NCBI GenBank assembly: GCA_029061225.1 | Contig: JAIDSM010000007.1 | Coordinates: 1-35,247 of the forward strand | DNA length: 35,247 bases | Direction: 5' to 3' | DNA from: Muribaculaceae bacterium | Lineage (GTDB): Bacteria > Bacteroidota > Bacteroidia > Bacteroidales > Muribaculaceae | Shown here: positions 1 to 7,138 of the stretch, piece by piece | Position numbering within the stretch: position 1 is the first letter of the stretch | Layout of the letters: each line of letters starts with the position of its first letter | Made by a program: the position numbers and the translations under genes | The notes under the pieces: model-generated | What the model was told of the DNA's origin: nothing | What the model saw: the letters and a program-made list of their open reading frames with translations, nothing else | Databases searched by the model: none

Positions 1-40
1 CCCTAACTGTGCCGAGGCAGAAGCCGCAGGCCCCCTCCTC

Positions 41-79
41 CCATGTCTGCGTCTGTGATAGTCGGCGTGCATGCACGCC
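41..79 (+). repeat. Dispersed palindromic repeat, copy A
   Basis: A block containing GTCTGTGATAGTC is followed by a perfect 16-bp palindrome, GGCGTGCATGCACGCC (64-79). The block recurs at 1390-1430 (copy B) and 17742-17782 (copy C). A and C also share an upstream block resembling CTGTGCCGAG..GCCGCAGG (6-30 and about 17666-17692). Compared with copy B the palindrome here carries a paired A-to-T and T-to-A change that preserves symmetry. It looks like a REP-type intergenic element; its function is unknown. Confidence 0.7.
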
Positions 80-144
80 CAATCCTCTCCCCCTCCCCGC
101 GCCGCTAATTATGCATTATGAATTATGAATTAAAAATTAAAAAA

Positions 145-1347
145 ATGGCTACTATAAAAGTAAAATTCAGACCCTCCGCAGTCACAGGCAAAGAAGGCTC
201 CGTATTCTATCAGATCATCCACGAGAGAAGACAGCGTCAGCTTTTCACCGACTATCACGTATTCCCCTACGAATGGGATGAAAACCGATCCATGGTCACA
301 GCATCCCCCACAAGCGAGCGCAAACTATTCATCCTCTCCATCCGGGAGAGGATACGCTGGGACATCGAACGGCTTACGAAAATCATCCGTAAGCTTGACA
401 ACAGCGGACTTACCTATTCCGCCGAAGACGTCACCGACGAATTCAACCGCTACGCCAACGACTACTCCCTCTTCAACTACATGGAAAGCATCATAATCAA
501 ACTCAAGCAGAACGGAAAGATCCGGACAGCCGAGACGTACGGCTCCACACTCAAGAGCTTCAAGAAATTCCGAGACGGCGAAGACATAATGCTCGACAGC
601 CTCAACACACGCATAATGGAGGCATACCAGGCATGGCATCAGCAGCGTGGAGTAGCCCCCAACACCATTTCCTTCTACACACGCATCCTCCGCGCAGCCT
701 ACAACCGCGCCGTCGAAGAAGAAATCATCGAAAACCGGCATCCTTTCCGTCACGTATACACCGGGGTAGACAAAACCGTAAAACGAGCCCTGCCGCTGTC
801 GGTCGTAAAGAAAATCAAAGCCCTCGACCTATATCTTATCCCCGAACAGGACTATGCCCGCGACATGTTTCTCCTGAGCTTCATGCTCCGCGGAATGAGC
901 TTCATCGACATGGCGTTCCTGCGCAAGACCGACCTTGCAAACGGCTACGTCACCTACCGTCGCCGCAAGACTGGCCAGCAACTGATCATCGAATGGACAA
1001 AAGAAATGCAGGCCATACTTGACAAATACCCTGAAAACGCAAGCGCCTATCTCCTCCCCATCATCCGCAACGCAGGAGTTAACGAACGCAGCGTCTACCG
1101 CAACGTCGGCTACAACATCAACCACAACCTCAAACGCATCGCCGAAAAAGTAGGCATCACCATTCCCCTCACACTCTACGTCGCCCGCCACAGCTGGGCC
1201 TCCGTAGCCAAAGCCAAAGGCATCCCCGTATCCGTCATCTCCGAAGGCATGGGCCACGACAGCGAGACCACCACCCAAATCTACCTCGCCAGCCTCGACA
1301 CCTCCGTCGTCGACCGCGCCAACTCCCTCATCCTCAAAAGCCTATAG
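145..1347 (+). CDS. Tyrosine site-specific recombinase (integrase)
   Basis: Site-specific DNA recombinase of the Bacteroidales tyrosine integrase type: an N-terminal arm-binding segment beginning MATIKVKFRPS, a core-binding domain at about residues 95-200, and a C-terminal catalytic domain. Visible catalytic residues are the first Arg in FMLRGMSFID (codon at 889-891), a Lys in YRRRKTGQQ, the RHSW box, the His of GHDSETT and the nucleophile Tyr in TQIYLASL. All five positions look intact, so the enzyme is probably active. An in-frame ATG exists at 118, but 145 begins the conserved integrase N-terminus and is preferred. Codon usage is strikingly C-rich at third positions, unlike the AT-rich genes downstream. 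It lies about 150 bp upstream of a pair of palindromic repeats and about 400 bp upstream of an UpxY-like gene. It may therefore be a promoter invertase rather than (or as well as) the integrase of a mobile element; its substrate is inferred. Confidence 0.93.
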   Translation: MATIKVKFRPSAVTGKEGSVFYQIIHERRQRQLFTDYHVFPYEWDENRSMVTASPTSERKLFILSIRERIRWDIERLTKIIRKLDNSGLTYSAEDVTDEFNRYANDYSLFNYMESIIIKLKQNGKIRTAETYGSTLKSFKKFRDGEDIMLDSLNTRIMEAYQAWHQQRGVAPNTISFYTRILRAAYNRAVEEEIIENRHPFRHVYTGVDKTVKRALPLSVVKKIKALDLYLIPEQDYARDMFLLSFMLRGMSFIDMAFLRKTDLANGYVTYRRRKTGQQLIIEWTKEMQAILDKYPENASAYLLPIIRNAGVNERSVYRNVGYNINHNLKRIAEKVGITIPLTLYVARHSWASVAKAKGIPVSVISEGMGHDSETTTQIYLASLDTSVVDRANSLILKSL

Positions 1348-1389
1348 CCGCGCCCTCTTATGAAGCCGCGCCCTCCCCCACGCATCGCC

Positions 1390-1430
1390 CCCATTGTCAG
1401 GGTCTGTGATAGCCGGCGAGCATGCTCGCC
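1390..1430 (+). repeat. Dispersed palindromic repeat, copy B
   Basis: CCATTGTCAGGGTCTGTGATAG followed closely by the perfect palindrome GGCGAGCATGCTCGCC (1415-1430). It shares CCATTGTC.GGGTCT..GATAG with copy C at 17742-17782 and the GTCTGTGATAG core with copy A at 41-79. It lies just downstream of the integrase stop, so copies A and B bracket the integrase gene. Confidence 0.7.
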
Positions 1431-1455
1431 CTCATCCCTGCTCGGTTTGTCCCCC

Positions 1456-1482
1456 GCCAGCGGTGCTTGCACCGCCCCTGGC
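1456..1482. other. GC-rich hairpin downstream of the integrase
   Basis: Inverted repeat with inner arms CGGTGC/GCACCG around a TT loop and outer arms GCCAG/CTGGC, with a small CCC bulge. The six bases following on the + strand are A, not T, so it is not a convincing rightward terminator. It may be a further element of the palindromic-repeat family nearby. Confidence 0.45.
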
Positions 1483-1500
1483 AAAAAAGGCAGCCCAGTT

Positions 1501-1531
1501 TGGCCACCATCCAAATCTCTTGGCAAGAGAT
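1501..1531. repeat. Left recombination-like site, 31-bp repeat with palindromic core
   Basis: A 31-bp sequence whose last 17 bases are ATCTCTTGGCAAGAGAT, a perfect palindrome except for the central base. A second copy lies at 1687-1717 with one mismatch (central G to C). Read as direct repeats, 30 of 31 bases match. Read inward as inverted repeats, the 17-bp cores are identical, because the central base is complementary. The two copies flank a 169-bp AT-rich segment just downstream of a tyrosine recombinase gene, as expected for recombination sites (inference). Confidence 0.65.
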
Positions 1532-1545
1532 AACCATTCAAGTTG

Positions 1546-1553
1546 CAAATATA
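1546..1553 (-). promoter_or_regulatory. Leftward promoter -7 box within the repeat-flanked segment
   Basis: On the minus strand this reads TATATTTG followed by C, matching the Bacteroidetes -7 consensus TAnnTTTG. I see no clear TTG element about 20 nt upstream, so the match is partial. In the orientation shown it points away from the downstream upxY gene. Inverting the segment between the two palindromic cores would place the box at about 1679-1686 on the + strand, pointing into that gene. I found no comparable + strand promoter in the segment. Confidence 0.4.
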
Positions 1554-1686
1554 GCTAAATTTCCGCAAATGAGAGCCATTTTTGAGAAAGATTTTACCTA
1601 TGATACAAAAAAATTAACAATTATAATTGACATTGTTTGGCTAAATCTTCCAAAAGACTCATTTTAATTCCTAAATATCAACACAA

Positions 1687-1717
1687 TGGCCACCATCCAA
1701 ATCTCTTGCCAAGAGAT
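1687..1717. repeat. Right recombination-like site, 31-bp repeat with palindromic core
   Basis: Second copy of the 31-bp repeat, with core ATCTCTTGCCAAGAGAT at 1701-1717. It differs from the left copy only at the central base. It overlaps the start of the longest reading frame of the upxY gene (ATG at 1686). If the segment can invert, an ATG at 1686 would be separated from its gene, which is one reason to prefer a start at 1716 or 1749. Confidence 0.65.
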
Positions 1718-1748
1718 GATTGCCGTATTGGACTTTAGACAGTACAAA

Positions 1749-2321
1749 ATGGACGTAGCATTAAACTCTAATTTAGATTCGCAAGTCAATGGGACTTGCG
1801 ACCGCGGAGCGCGTCCAAAATTTTGGTATGCTCTCAAGGTGCGCTCTTGTTGCGAAAGAAAGGTAGAAAAGAAACTAAATACTTTAAGTATTGACACCTA
1901 TGTTCCACTTCGTCAGGAAACTCGACAATGGAGCGATCGAACAAAGAAGATTTCGATTATTCTTATACCCATGGTGGTACTTATTAAAATTGAGCCGGAG
2001 AGGATTCCTGAAGTTAAGAAACTTTCATTTGTATTCGATATATTTAAATTTCCAGGTCAGAAAGTACCCGCTAAAATTCCCCCGGAGCAGATTGAATCTC
2101 TTAAATTTTTGGTTGATTCAAGCAACGGTCAAATTGATTTCAAGCCAACGGATTTTAAATTGGGCGACAACGTCACTATTTGGAGAGGTGACCTAAAGGG
2201 ATTATCGGGTATAATTAAAGAAAATTCAAATGGTAAAGCTAAAATTGGTGTGATCATAGATCTATTAGGCTGTGCTACAGCTGAGATCTCCATATCTGAT
2301 TTAAAAAAACGTAATCAATAA
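1749..2321 (+). CDS. UpxY/LoaP-type NusG paralogue, transcription antiterminator
   Basis: Specialised NusG paralogue that would bind RNA polymerase and promote antitermination of its own operon. Visible features are an N-terminal NGN domain starting FWYALKVRSCCERKVEKKL and continuing through IDTYVPLRQETRQW, and a C-terminal KOW-like segment LGDNVTIWRGDLKGLSGII. This is the layout of Bacteroides UpxY proteins. Upstream in-frame ATGs occur at 1716 and 1686; 1749 is chosen because 1686 lies inside the repeat-flanked segment and UpxY proteins usually have only a short lead before the WYAL motif. The next gene starts 3 bp after the stop, so it heads an operon with the FHA and caspase genes. UpxY proteins normally control capsule or exopolysaccharide operons; no glycosyltransferase is present here, so its target is inferred to be the signalling genes. 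An 8-bp perfect hairpin lies early in the coding region (1780-1800). Confidence 0.82.
   Translation: MDVALNSNLDSQVNGTCDRGARPKFWYALKVRSCCERKVEKKLNTLSIDTYVPLRQETRQWSDRTKKISIILIPMVVLIKIEPERIPEVKKLSFVFDIFKFPGQKVPAKIPPEQIESLKFLVDSSNGQIDFKPTDFKLGDNVTIWRGDLKGLSGIIKENSNGKAKIGVIIDLLGCATAEISISDLKKRNQ
1780..1800. other. Perfect 8-bp hairpin in the 5' part of upxY
   Basis: CGCAAGTC and GACTTGCG are separated by AATGG. It lies 31 bp into the chosen coding region and just ahead of the NGN-encoding part. No T-run follows, so it is not an intrinsic terminator. It could be a leader structure if translation actually starts elsewhere, or chance. Confidence 0.3.
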
Positions 2322-2324
2322 AAT

Positions 2325-2945
2325 ATGCAAACATACAAAATAGGACGGGATTTCAATGTTCCATTTCCCATAGATGACACCCATACTTCCGTCAGCCACA
2401 ACCATGCAAGTATAACCATAGATGGTGATAGTTGGATCTTAAGTGACAACAATTCAAGAAATGGCACATTCGTAGAAGAAAACGGTGAATTTCGCCGTTA
2501 TGATAAGGTAAAGATCACTCCTGACTCATGGATTCGTTTAGGAGAGCAGGGACATCGTGGCTATTATTTTAAAGCTCGCCGAGTTCTATATCCCAATAAT
2601 TACCGTGAAGATTTTGATAGGCTTTATGAAGTCTTTCAGGAATATGATAACAGCAAAAACAAACTTGAGGAATACAGAAGAATTGCAAAATATATAACCC
2701 TCCCTTTAATGGTTATCGGATTATGTATTTCGGTAATGCCATGGGTCACCAGATTTCAGTGGGGGCCAAGATTATCGTTGGCTTTTTCAGGAATATTATC
2801 TCCTTTTATTCAAGACGCCCTGCTTAATAAATTAGGGAAGAAAGTCAAAAACCTCCAAAAGGAACTCATATGCCCTAAATGTCGTAGGACTCTATCTAAA
2901 GATGACATAATCAACAAGAATCATTCATATTGCCATGCTCATTAA
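2325..2945 (+). CDS. Membrane-anchored FHA-domain protein with C-terminal zinc ribbon
   Basis: Probable phosphothreonine-reading membrane protein. The N-terminal FHA domain (about residues 1-85) shows the conserved Gly-Arg at 7-8, the S24-H25-N26-H27 motif (SxxH) and N46-G47 in SRNGTFV. A charged, helix-prone stretch (95-120) is followed by two hydrophobic segments (about 123-140 and 149-164). A cytosolic C-terminal zinc ribbon has C183, C186, C203 and a terminal His pair. It starts 3 bp after the upxY stop and overlaps or abuts the caspase gene. With four Ser/Thr kinases nearby, it is a natural receptor for phosphorylated partners; which protein it binds is unknown. Confidence 0.85.
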   Translation: MQTYKIGRDFNVPFPIDDTHTSVSHNHASITIDGDSWILSDNNSRNGTFVEENGEFRRYDKVKITPDSWIRLGEQGHRGYYFKARRVLYPNNYREDFDRLYEVFQEYDNSKNKLEEYRRIAKYITLPLMVIGLCISVMPWVTRFQWGPRLSLAFSGILSPFIQDALLNKLGKKVKNLQKELICPKCRRTLSKDDIINKNHSYCHAH

Positions 2946-2946
2946 C

Positions 2947-3675
2947 ATGAAAAAATTACTCTCATTTCTTATGGCTTGTTTCGTTGTCATAAGTCTCCAA
3001 GCAAGAACTTTCGTTCTCAGTGTCGGGGTATCAAGCTATGAAGATAGCGACCACAATCTTACTCAGACCACAAAAGACGCAAAGCAGTTTAAAGCGGTGA
3101 TGGGAAATCACACTAAAGACATAACTATTTTGACGAGCAAATACGCTAATAAAGAGAACATATTGGAGAAATTGAGGGCTTTAAGCAACCGTGCTCAGAA
3201 AGGAGATAAGATCATTCTCTTCTTCAGCGGACATGGATATCCGGGAGGGATTGTTGCATATGACAAACGTCTGACTTATCAGGAAATAAATGATATTCTA
3301 TCTAAGTCTTCAGCATCTGCTAAAATTTGTTTTGTAGATGCTTGTCATGCAGGTAGTGTCGAAGACGTAAAAGACAACATAGGGAAATACAAGGCTCCCA
3401 CTGCCGGAAACATCATTTATATGATGTCAAGTAGAGCAGACGAATACTCAATTGAGAATCCTTGGATCGGTCATGGATTTTTCACTCAAGCTCTACTAAA
3501 AGGCATTCGAGGAAAGGCTGATGCTAATAATGATAAAAAAATAACGGTGAGCGAATTATTCAATTACGTATACAACGATGTTCAGCACGCTACTTCCAAT
3601 ATGAATGCGTCTCAACATCCTCAATTAATAGGAGTTAAAGAAGTTGCGGATGCCATTGTTGTTGACTGGAATTAA
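2947..3675 (+). CDS. Exported caspase-family (peptidase C14-like) protease
   Basis: Caspase-fold cysteine peptidase of 242 residues. A signal peptide (MKKLLSFLMACFVVISLQA) precedes the domain TFVLSVGVSSYEDSDHNL. The catalytic dyad is visible as His96 in FFSGHG and Cys133 in VDACHAGS. The rest of the domain (MMSSRADEYS, GHGFFTQALLKGI) fits bacterial caspase homologues. The start at 2947 is preferred because it begins the signal peptide; an ATG at 2935 would add four residues and overlap the FHA gene. Known bacterial relatives usually cleave after Arg/Lys or Asp; the specificity here cannot be read. Export is odd for an effector acting downstream of cytosolic kinases: it would act in the periplasm or at the outer membrane unless the segment is an uncleaved anchor. 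Confidence 0.88.
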   Translation: MKKLLSFLMACFVVISLQARTFVLSVGVSSYEDSDHNLTQTTKDAKQFKAVMGNHTKDITILTSKYANKENILEKLRALSNRAQKGDKIILFFSGHGYPGGIVAYDKRLTYQEINDILSKSSASAKICFVDACHAGSVEDVKDNIGKYKAPTAGNIIYMMSSRADEYSIENPWIGHGFFTQALLKGIRGKADANNDKKITVSELFNYVYNDVQHATSNMNASQHPQLIGVKEVADAIVVDWN

Positions 3676-3766
3676 TGGGTGCCCCATAGAACGAACAACT
3701 CATACATCAAGAAGCATGGGTTCGTCATCTAATCCCCCCTGTTTCAAACTGTATACCTCAAAATAC

Positions 3767-3797
3767 TTGCAAAACGACTTTTAAGGTATTAATTTTG
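3767..3797 (+). promoter_or_regulatory. Bacteroidetes-type promoter for the kinase array
   Basis: TTG at 3767-3769, then 20 nt, then TAATTTTG at 3790-3797. This matches the Bacteroidetes -33/-7 consensus. It lies 32 bp before the ATG at 3830. The same 20-nt spacing is seen at 18658-18688 and 21570-21600, so the three main blocks appear to have related promoters. Confidence 0.75.
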
Positions 3798-3829
3798 CGA
3801 CAGATAAACAACCTCTAAAGACCAAAAAG

Positions 3830-4567
3830 ATGAATACTACACCACTGAACAACAAACCGTCCGGAAATGGATCCGGCCCAAATTGGACACGTGCCAAAAT
3901 AGCGGCGGCTGTAGCTGCTGGAGCCATCACTACTGAAGCTGCAAACATACTCTATGCTCAGCTGAAACCTGAGCCGGAACCGGAACCAGTTCCTGATCCT
4001 GAGCCCACTCCCGAACCCGATCCAATCGCTGAGCCGGAACCTATTCCTACTCCGAATCCCGAACCGAATCCGTCACCTATACACAATCTACAACCAGATC
4101 CGGAGCCAATCCCCGAACCTGTTCCCGAACCGAATCCTACTCATATAACAGAGCCGGAGCCCATTCCCGAACCGGAACCCGTTCCCGAACCGGAACCCGA
4201 TGATATCGTAGATGTCATAGTTGAGGAGATTGACCCCCGTGACATCGACATGGAGGATGTGCTTCTGGTGGATGACATTGGCACTGTCTATACAGTGGAT
4301 GGAGATGAACTTAATGCCGCCATCATACATGACAGCCATGGTAATCAAGCCTATATGATAGATGTCGATAACGATAACGTATATGATGTGATCACCACTC
4401 CGGAAGGAGATGTGATAGCACAAATCCCCGGAGACGTGGATGTTAGCGATGTTGAACTGATGTATGCGCAGCAGCACGGTCACGACGGCTATCTGGAACA
4501 GAATGACTTCGATATTGCGATGAACGAAGAGCACAGTGACATTCAGAACGACATATCTCTTACATGA
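3830..4567 (+). CDS. Pro/Glu-repeat acidic protein, unknown function
   Basis: I do not recognise a family. The 245-residue protein has a short polar N-terminus, an Ala-rich helix ([17 protein letters not shown], about 22-38), then about 75 residues of PEPEP-type Pro/Glu repeats (about 46-122). A very acidic region rich in Asp and Val follows and includes [10 protein letters not shown], which resembles a short calcium-binding loop. It ends [13 protein letters not shown]. The protein at 4738 has the same plan (Ala-rich segment, acidic middle, SDIQSDI end), suggesting paralogy or a shared binding partner. No signal peptide is obvious. The stop overlaps the start of the next small gene (ATGA). 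It may be a scaffold or kinase substrate (inference). Confidence 0.7.
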   Translation: MNTTPLNNKPSGNGSGPNWTRAKIAAAVAAGAITTEAANILYAQLKPEPEPEPVPDPEPTPEPDPIAEPEPIPTPNPEPNPSPIHNLQPDPEPIPEPVPEPNPTHITEPEPIPEPEPVPEPEPDDIVDVIVEEIDPRDIDMEDVLLVDDIGTVYTVDGDELNAAIIHDSHGNQAYMIDVDNDNVYDVITTPEGDVIAQIPGDVDVSDVELMYAQQHGHDGYLEQNDFDIAMNEEHSDIQNDISLT

Positions 4568-4728
4568 AAACAAACCGCAACATGGAGACAAAGACAAGGA
4601 GACTGGTAGTCTGTGATAAATGTGGGGCTAAATATGCTTTCATTGTCCCGGGTAAGCCGGGGGTGTATCGAATCGAATGCCCAAGATGCTATAAGGAGAT
4701 CAAATTCAAAGTAGTAACCAATAAATAA
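4564..4728 (+). CDS. 54-residue zinc-ribbon protein
   Basis: Small protein with four cysteines as two CxxC pairs (C17/C20 in [10 protein letters not shown]39/C42 in ECPRCYKEI), a compact zinc ribbon. Its start overlaps the previous stop as ATGA, so translation is probably coupled. CDKCGAKY closely resembles CEKCGAKY in the third zinc ribbon of the FHA protein encoded at 5379, which supports it being a real gene and a relative of that module. It could mediate protein-protein contacts in the complex; the function is otherwise unknown. Confidence 0.72.
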   Translation: MKTNRNMETKTRRLVVCDKCGAKYAFIVPGKPGVYRIECPRCYKEIKFKVVTNK

Positions 4729-4737
4729 GACGACATA

Positions 4738-5376
4738 ATGGAGACAATCGCAATAAATGCCAACGATGCCCTTAGAGAGAATGGACAGGAGAAGAAAAAA
4801 TTCAAAGTCGGTGACAATGCAGCTGCAATGAGTGCCGGAGCAGCGGGACTGGCTGCAGGCGCAGCAGCTAAAGCTGCTTTTGACTCCCTGACTCGAGACA
4901 AAAAGGAAGAACCGTCTATTAATGAAGAACAGACTATTCAAAACGAAGTGCAATCACCCCGGCATGAAACTGTTGAGATTGAAGCTGAAGCACACGAAGA
5001 AGTCTTAACTGAAGTAAATCCGGAAGAAGTCTCGCTTGAGGAACCGGTTGCTGAACTATCTGAGGAAACCGACGTGATCGCAGAAGAAACCACCCTCTCT
5101 GGTGAAGAACACACCTACCAGCCATTCGCTGCCAATGACAGAATATCAGAGGATGTCCTGCAAGACCCACTCCCTGACGAGATCCTTGTCGCCGAGAATC
5201 GTGAGGTCGACGTTATCGTCGCAGAAGATCCTTTGGCTGATGTTGACGTGATCGATGGGACACCTGTTATAGAACTGGAAGTGATTGGAGAGCCTGAAGA
5301 TCCTTTTGGTGAATCTTATGCTGACAATGGCTCTTATTTTGAAGATTCCGACATTCAATCTGATATAATGGCTTAG
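4738..5376 (+). CDS. Ala/Gly-segment plus acidic low-complexity protein
   Basis: Family not recognised. This 212-residue protein has a Lys-rich stretch (KKKFKVGDN), an Ala/Gly-rich helix (AAAMSAGAAGLAAGAAAKAA, about 29-48), and then a long Glu/Val-rich acidic region to the C-terminus, ending SDIQSDIMA. The segment order and the C-terminal SDIQ(N/S)DI match the protein at 3830. The Ala/Gly segment could insert in or lie on a membrane, but is weakly hydrophobic. It is 9 bp after the zinc-ribbon gene and 2 bp before the FHA gene, so it is co-transcribed. Confidence 0.68.
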   Translation: METIAINANDALRENGQEKKKFKVGDNAAAMSAGAAGLAAGAAAKAAFDSLTRDKKEEPSINEEQTIQNEVQSPRHETVEIEAEAHEEVLTEVNPEEVSLEEPVAELSEETDVIAEETTLSGEEHTYQPFAANDRISEDVLQDPLPDEILVAENREVDVIVAEDPLADVDVIDGTPVIELEVIGEPEDPFGESYADNGSYFEDSDIQSDIMA

Positions 5377-5378
5377 TT

Positions 5379-6221
5379 ATGGCAGAAGTTGAGAAAGTTT
5401 CATTGACATGTAAATGTGGCAATAAATTCCAGTGTAAAGCACCGTCTTCACCAGGCAATTACTCTGTCACATGCACCAATCCTCAATGCAGGGCGAAGGT
5501 AAGTTTCCGCTATCCACTGACATCCGGACAGCAGCAACCCAAACCGAAGGAAGATGTAAAATTTGGATTGCTGGAAGATGGCAGTTATCGGTTCAGATGC
5601 AATAACGAAGGGTGTCACCAATCGGTTTTAGTTCCTGCCAAGATGGTAAAGCCTGGACATAATAGGGTAAAATGTCCTAAATGTCCGACATATCATGAAT
5701 TTGATATACCGGCGAAAGAAGAGGATCTGCTTAAATGTACGATATTGGGATGTGATGGCAAACTTAAGCAGATGCATGACAATGATTCATATTGCTGTGA
5801 AAAATGTGGGGCCAAATATAGCGTGACAGTAGAAAACGGCAAAATCATAAAAGTCAGTTTGTTGACTGAACCTGTATCTCCCCGCCCACATATGCGCATG
5901 AAACTCGTGCTCGGGAAATTCCTTGGGAAAAAGGAACATATCCTGTCTAAAGGCACTCATTATGTTGGAAGAGCTGATGATACCAACGTCTCTGATTTTG
6001 CCATTAAGGATAAGTATGCTTCAAGCAAATCCGTCCGAATAGATGTCAATGAAAATGGAGGTAGTCTCGTTTACCGGATGACTGTTGAACGAGCGACTAA
6101 TCCGGTATATCATAATAGTCGTGAATTGGCTGTCGGAGACATTGTCTATCTTTCATATGGGGATACGCTCAAATTAGGGAAAACGCTCATCAAGGTTCAG
6201 AAAATACCGAAACCAAAATGA
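5379..6221 (+). CDS. Triple zinc-ribbon FHA-domain protein
   Basis: Cytosolic adaptor with three zinc ribbons and a C-terminal FHA domain. Ribbon cysteines are C11/C13/C32/C37, C74/C79/C99/C102 and C120/C125/C140/C143. The FHA domain spans about 175-275, with Gly-Arg at 197-198 (HYVGRADD) and a strand region ending GDTLKLGKTLIKV. The canonical SxxH motif is degenerate (YASSKSVRID, no His) and the NG turn is replaced by TNPVYHNS, so phosphothreonine affinity is uncertain. No membrane segment is present. Its stop overlaps the PP2C start as ATGA, coupling a phosphopeptide reader to the phosphatase, a pairing common in bacterial Ser/Thr signalling operons. Confidence 0.83.
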   Translation: MAEVEKVSLTCKCGNKFQCKAPSSPGNYSVTCTNPQCRAKVSFRYPLTSGQQQPKPKEDVKFGLLEDGSYRFRCNNEGCHQSVLVPAKMVKPGHNRVKCPKCPTYHEFDIPAKEEDLLKCTILGCDGKLKQMHDNDSYCCEKCGAKYSVTVENGKIIKVSLLTEPVSPRPHMRMKLVLGKFLGKKEHILSKGTHYVGRADDTNVSDFAIKDKYASSKSVRIDVNENGGSLVYRMTVERATNPVYHNSRELAVGDIVYLSYGDTLKLGKTLIKVQKIPKPK

Positions 6222-7138
6222 TAATAGACATCGATTCCATATATTCATTCCATCAGTTGGGTAATAGAGAAAACCAAGAGGACTCTCGATATCCGAATTT
6301 CGACCATCCAAGCAATGATAATGCGGCTTTTGCTGTTTGCGATGGTGTTGGTGGATGCGATAAAGGAGAGGTTGCAAGCTCAACAGTGTGTAACCGAATA
6401 GGCGAAATCCTTTCTACTCATAAAAATACCGACAGCTTTGATGATAATAATTTTCAACATGTACTTAATCATGCGTATAAATCACTTGATAAGGTATCGG
6501 ATTCCTCCAACAAAGGAATGGGGACAACACTTACCTTTTTGGCGTTCCATTCCAGAGGAGCTATGGCTGCTCATATAGGAGATAGCCGTATTTATCAGAT
6601 TCGACCCGGAGAAGGCATAATATTTCGAAGTGAAGACCACTCATTAGTCAACGCGTTACTTAGATCCGGGAATATTTCTCCTGATAGTATCAAGGATCAT
6701 CCAAAAGGAAATGTCATTACTCGTTGCATGAGTGCTCAAGACGGTGTCCGAGAGAGAGACGACGCTTCCGTTGTAAATCTGAAAGACATTGCTCCAGGCG
6801 ATTATTTTCTTTTATGCACTGATGGTGTCACAGGAAAGGTAGATGAGGAAGAGCTTATCGAGTTATATAATTCAGATAAAACTGATGAGGACAAATGCAA
6901 ATACCTTGCGGCTAAATGCATAGATAGCGCTGATAACAATACTGCAATTCAAATTCATGTTGGGTTGGTAACGATAGAACCACAAGAAGACTCTGAAGAT
7001 GAATTATTCGTTGAAGGACAAGAAATTGTTAAAACAGCAAAAATTGAAACTAAGGAAGATTCAGTGCATGATTTATCTCCATTATCGGAAAAGACTCAAT
7101 CGAAACTTAAATCATTTTTTAACCGACTATTCAAATGA
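6218..7138 (+). CDS. PP2C-family Ser/Thr protein phosphatase
   Basis: Metal-dependent (Mg/Mn) phosphatase expected to reverse the phosphorylation made by the four neighbouring kinases. PP2C motifs appear in order: RENQED (17-22), CDGVGG (41-46, metal ligands D42/G43), GMGTTLT (100-106), HIGDSRIY (119-126), SEDHS (138-142), LLCTDGV (198-204, D202) and ADNNTA (238-243, D239). All metal-binding aspartates look present. The catalytic domain ends near 255; a charged tail of about 50 residues follows and ends in a Phe/Lys-rich stretch. There is no transmembrane segment. Both junctions are ATGA overlaps, with the FHA gene upstream and the Sel1 gene downstream. Confidence 0.93.
   Translation: MIIDIDSIYSFHQLGNRENQEDSRYPNFDHPSNDNAAFAVCDGVGGCDKGEVASSTVCNRIGEILSTHKNTDSFDDNNFQHVLNHAYKSLDKVSDSSNKGMGTTLTFLAFHSRGAMAAHIGDSRIYQIRPGEGIIFRSEDHSLVNALLRSGNISPDSIKDHPKGNVITRCMSAQDGVRERDDASVVNLKDIAPGDYFLLCTDGVTGKVDEEELIELYNSDKTDEDKCKYLAAKCIDSADNNTAIQIHVGLVTIEPQEDSEDELFVEGQEIVKTAKIETKEDSVHDLSPLSEKTQSKLKSFFNRLFK

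Noticed and set aside
1281..1667. Two short open frames (one per strand) between the integrase and upxY
   Set aside because: They run through the dispersed repeat, the hairpin and the recombination-like site, and have no protein-like composition.
3676..3760. Possible terminator after the caspase gene
   Set aside because: Only 5- to 6-bp interrupted pairings and no T-run are present, so a terminator call is not supported.
4088..4597. A 169-codon minus-strand frame with [10 protein letters not shown] repeats
   Set aside because: It is the antisense reading of the Pro/Glu repeats of the gene at 3830.
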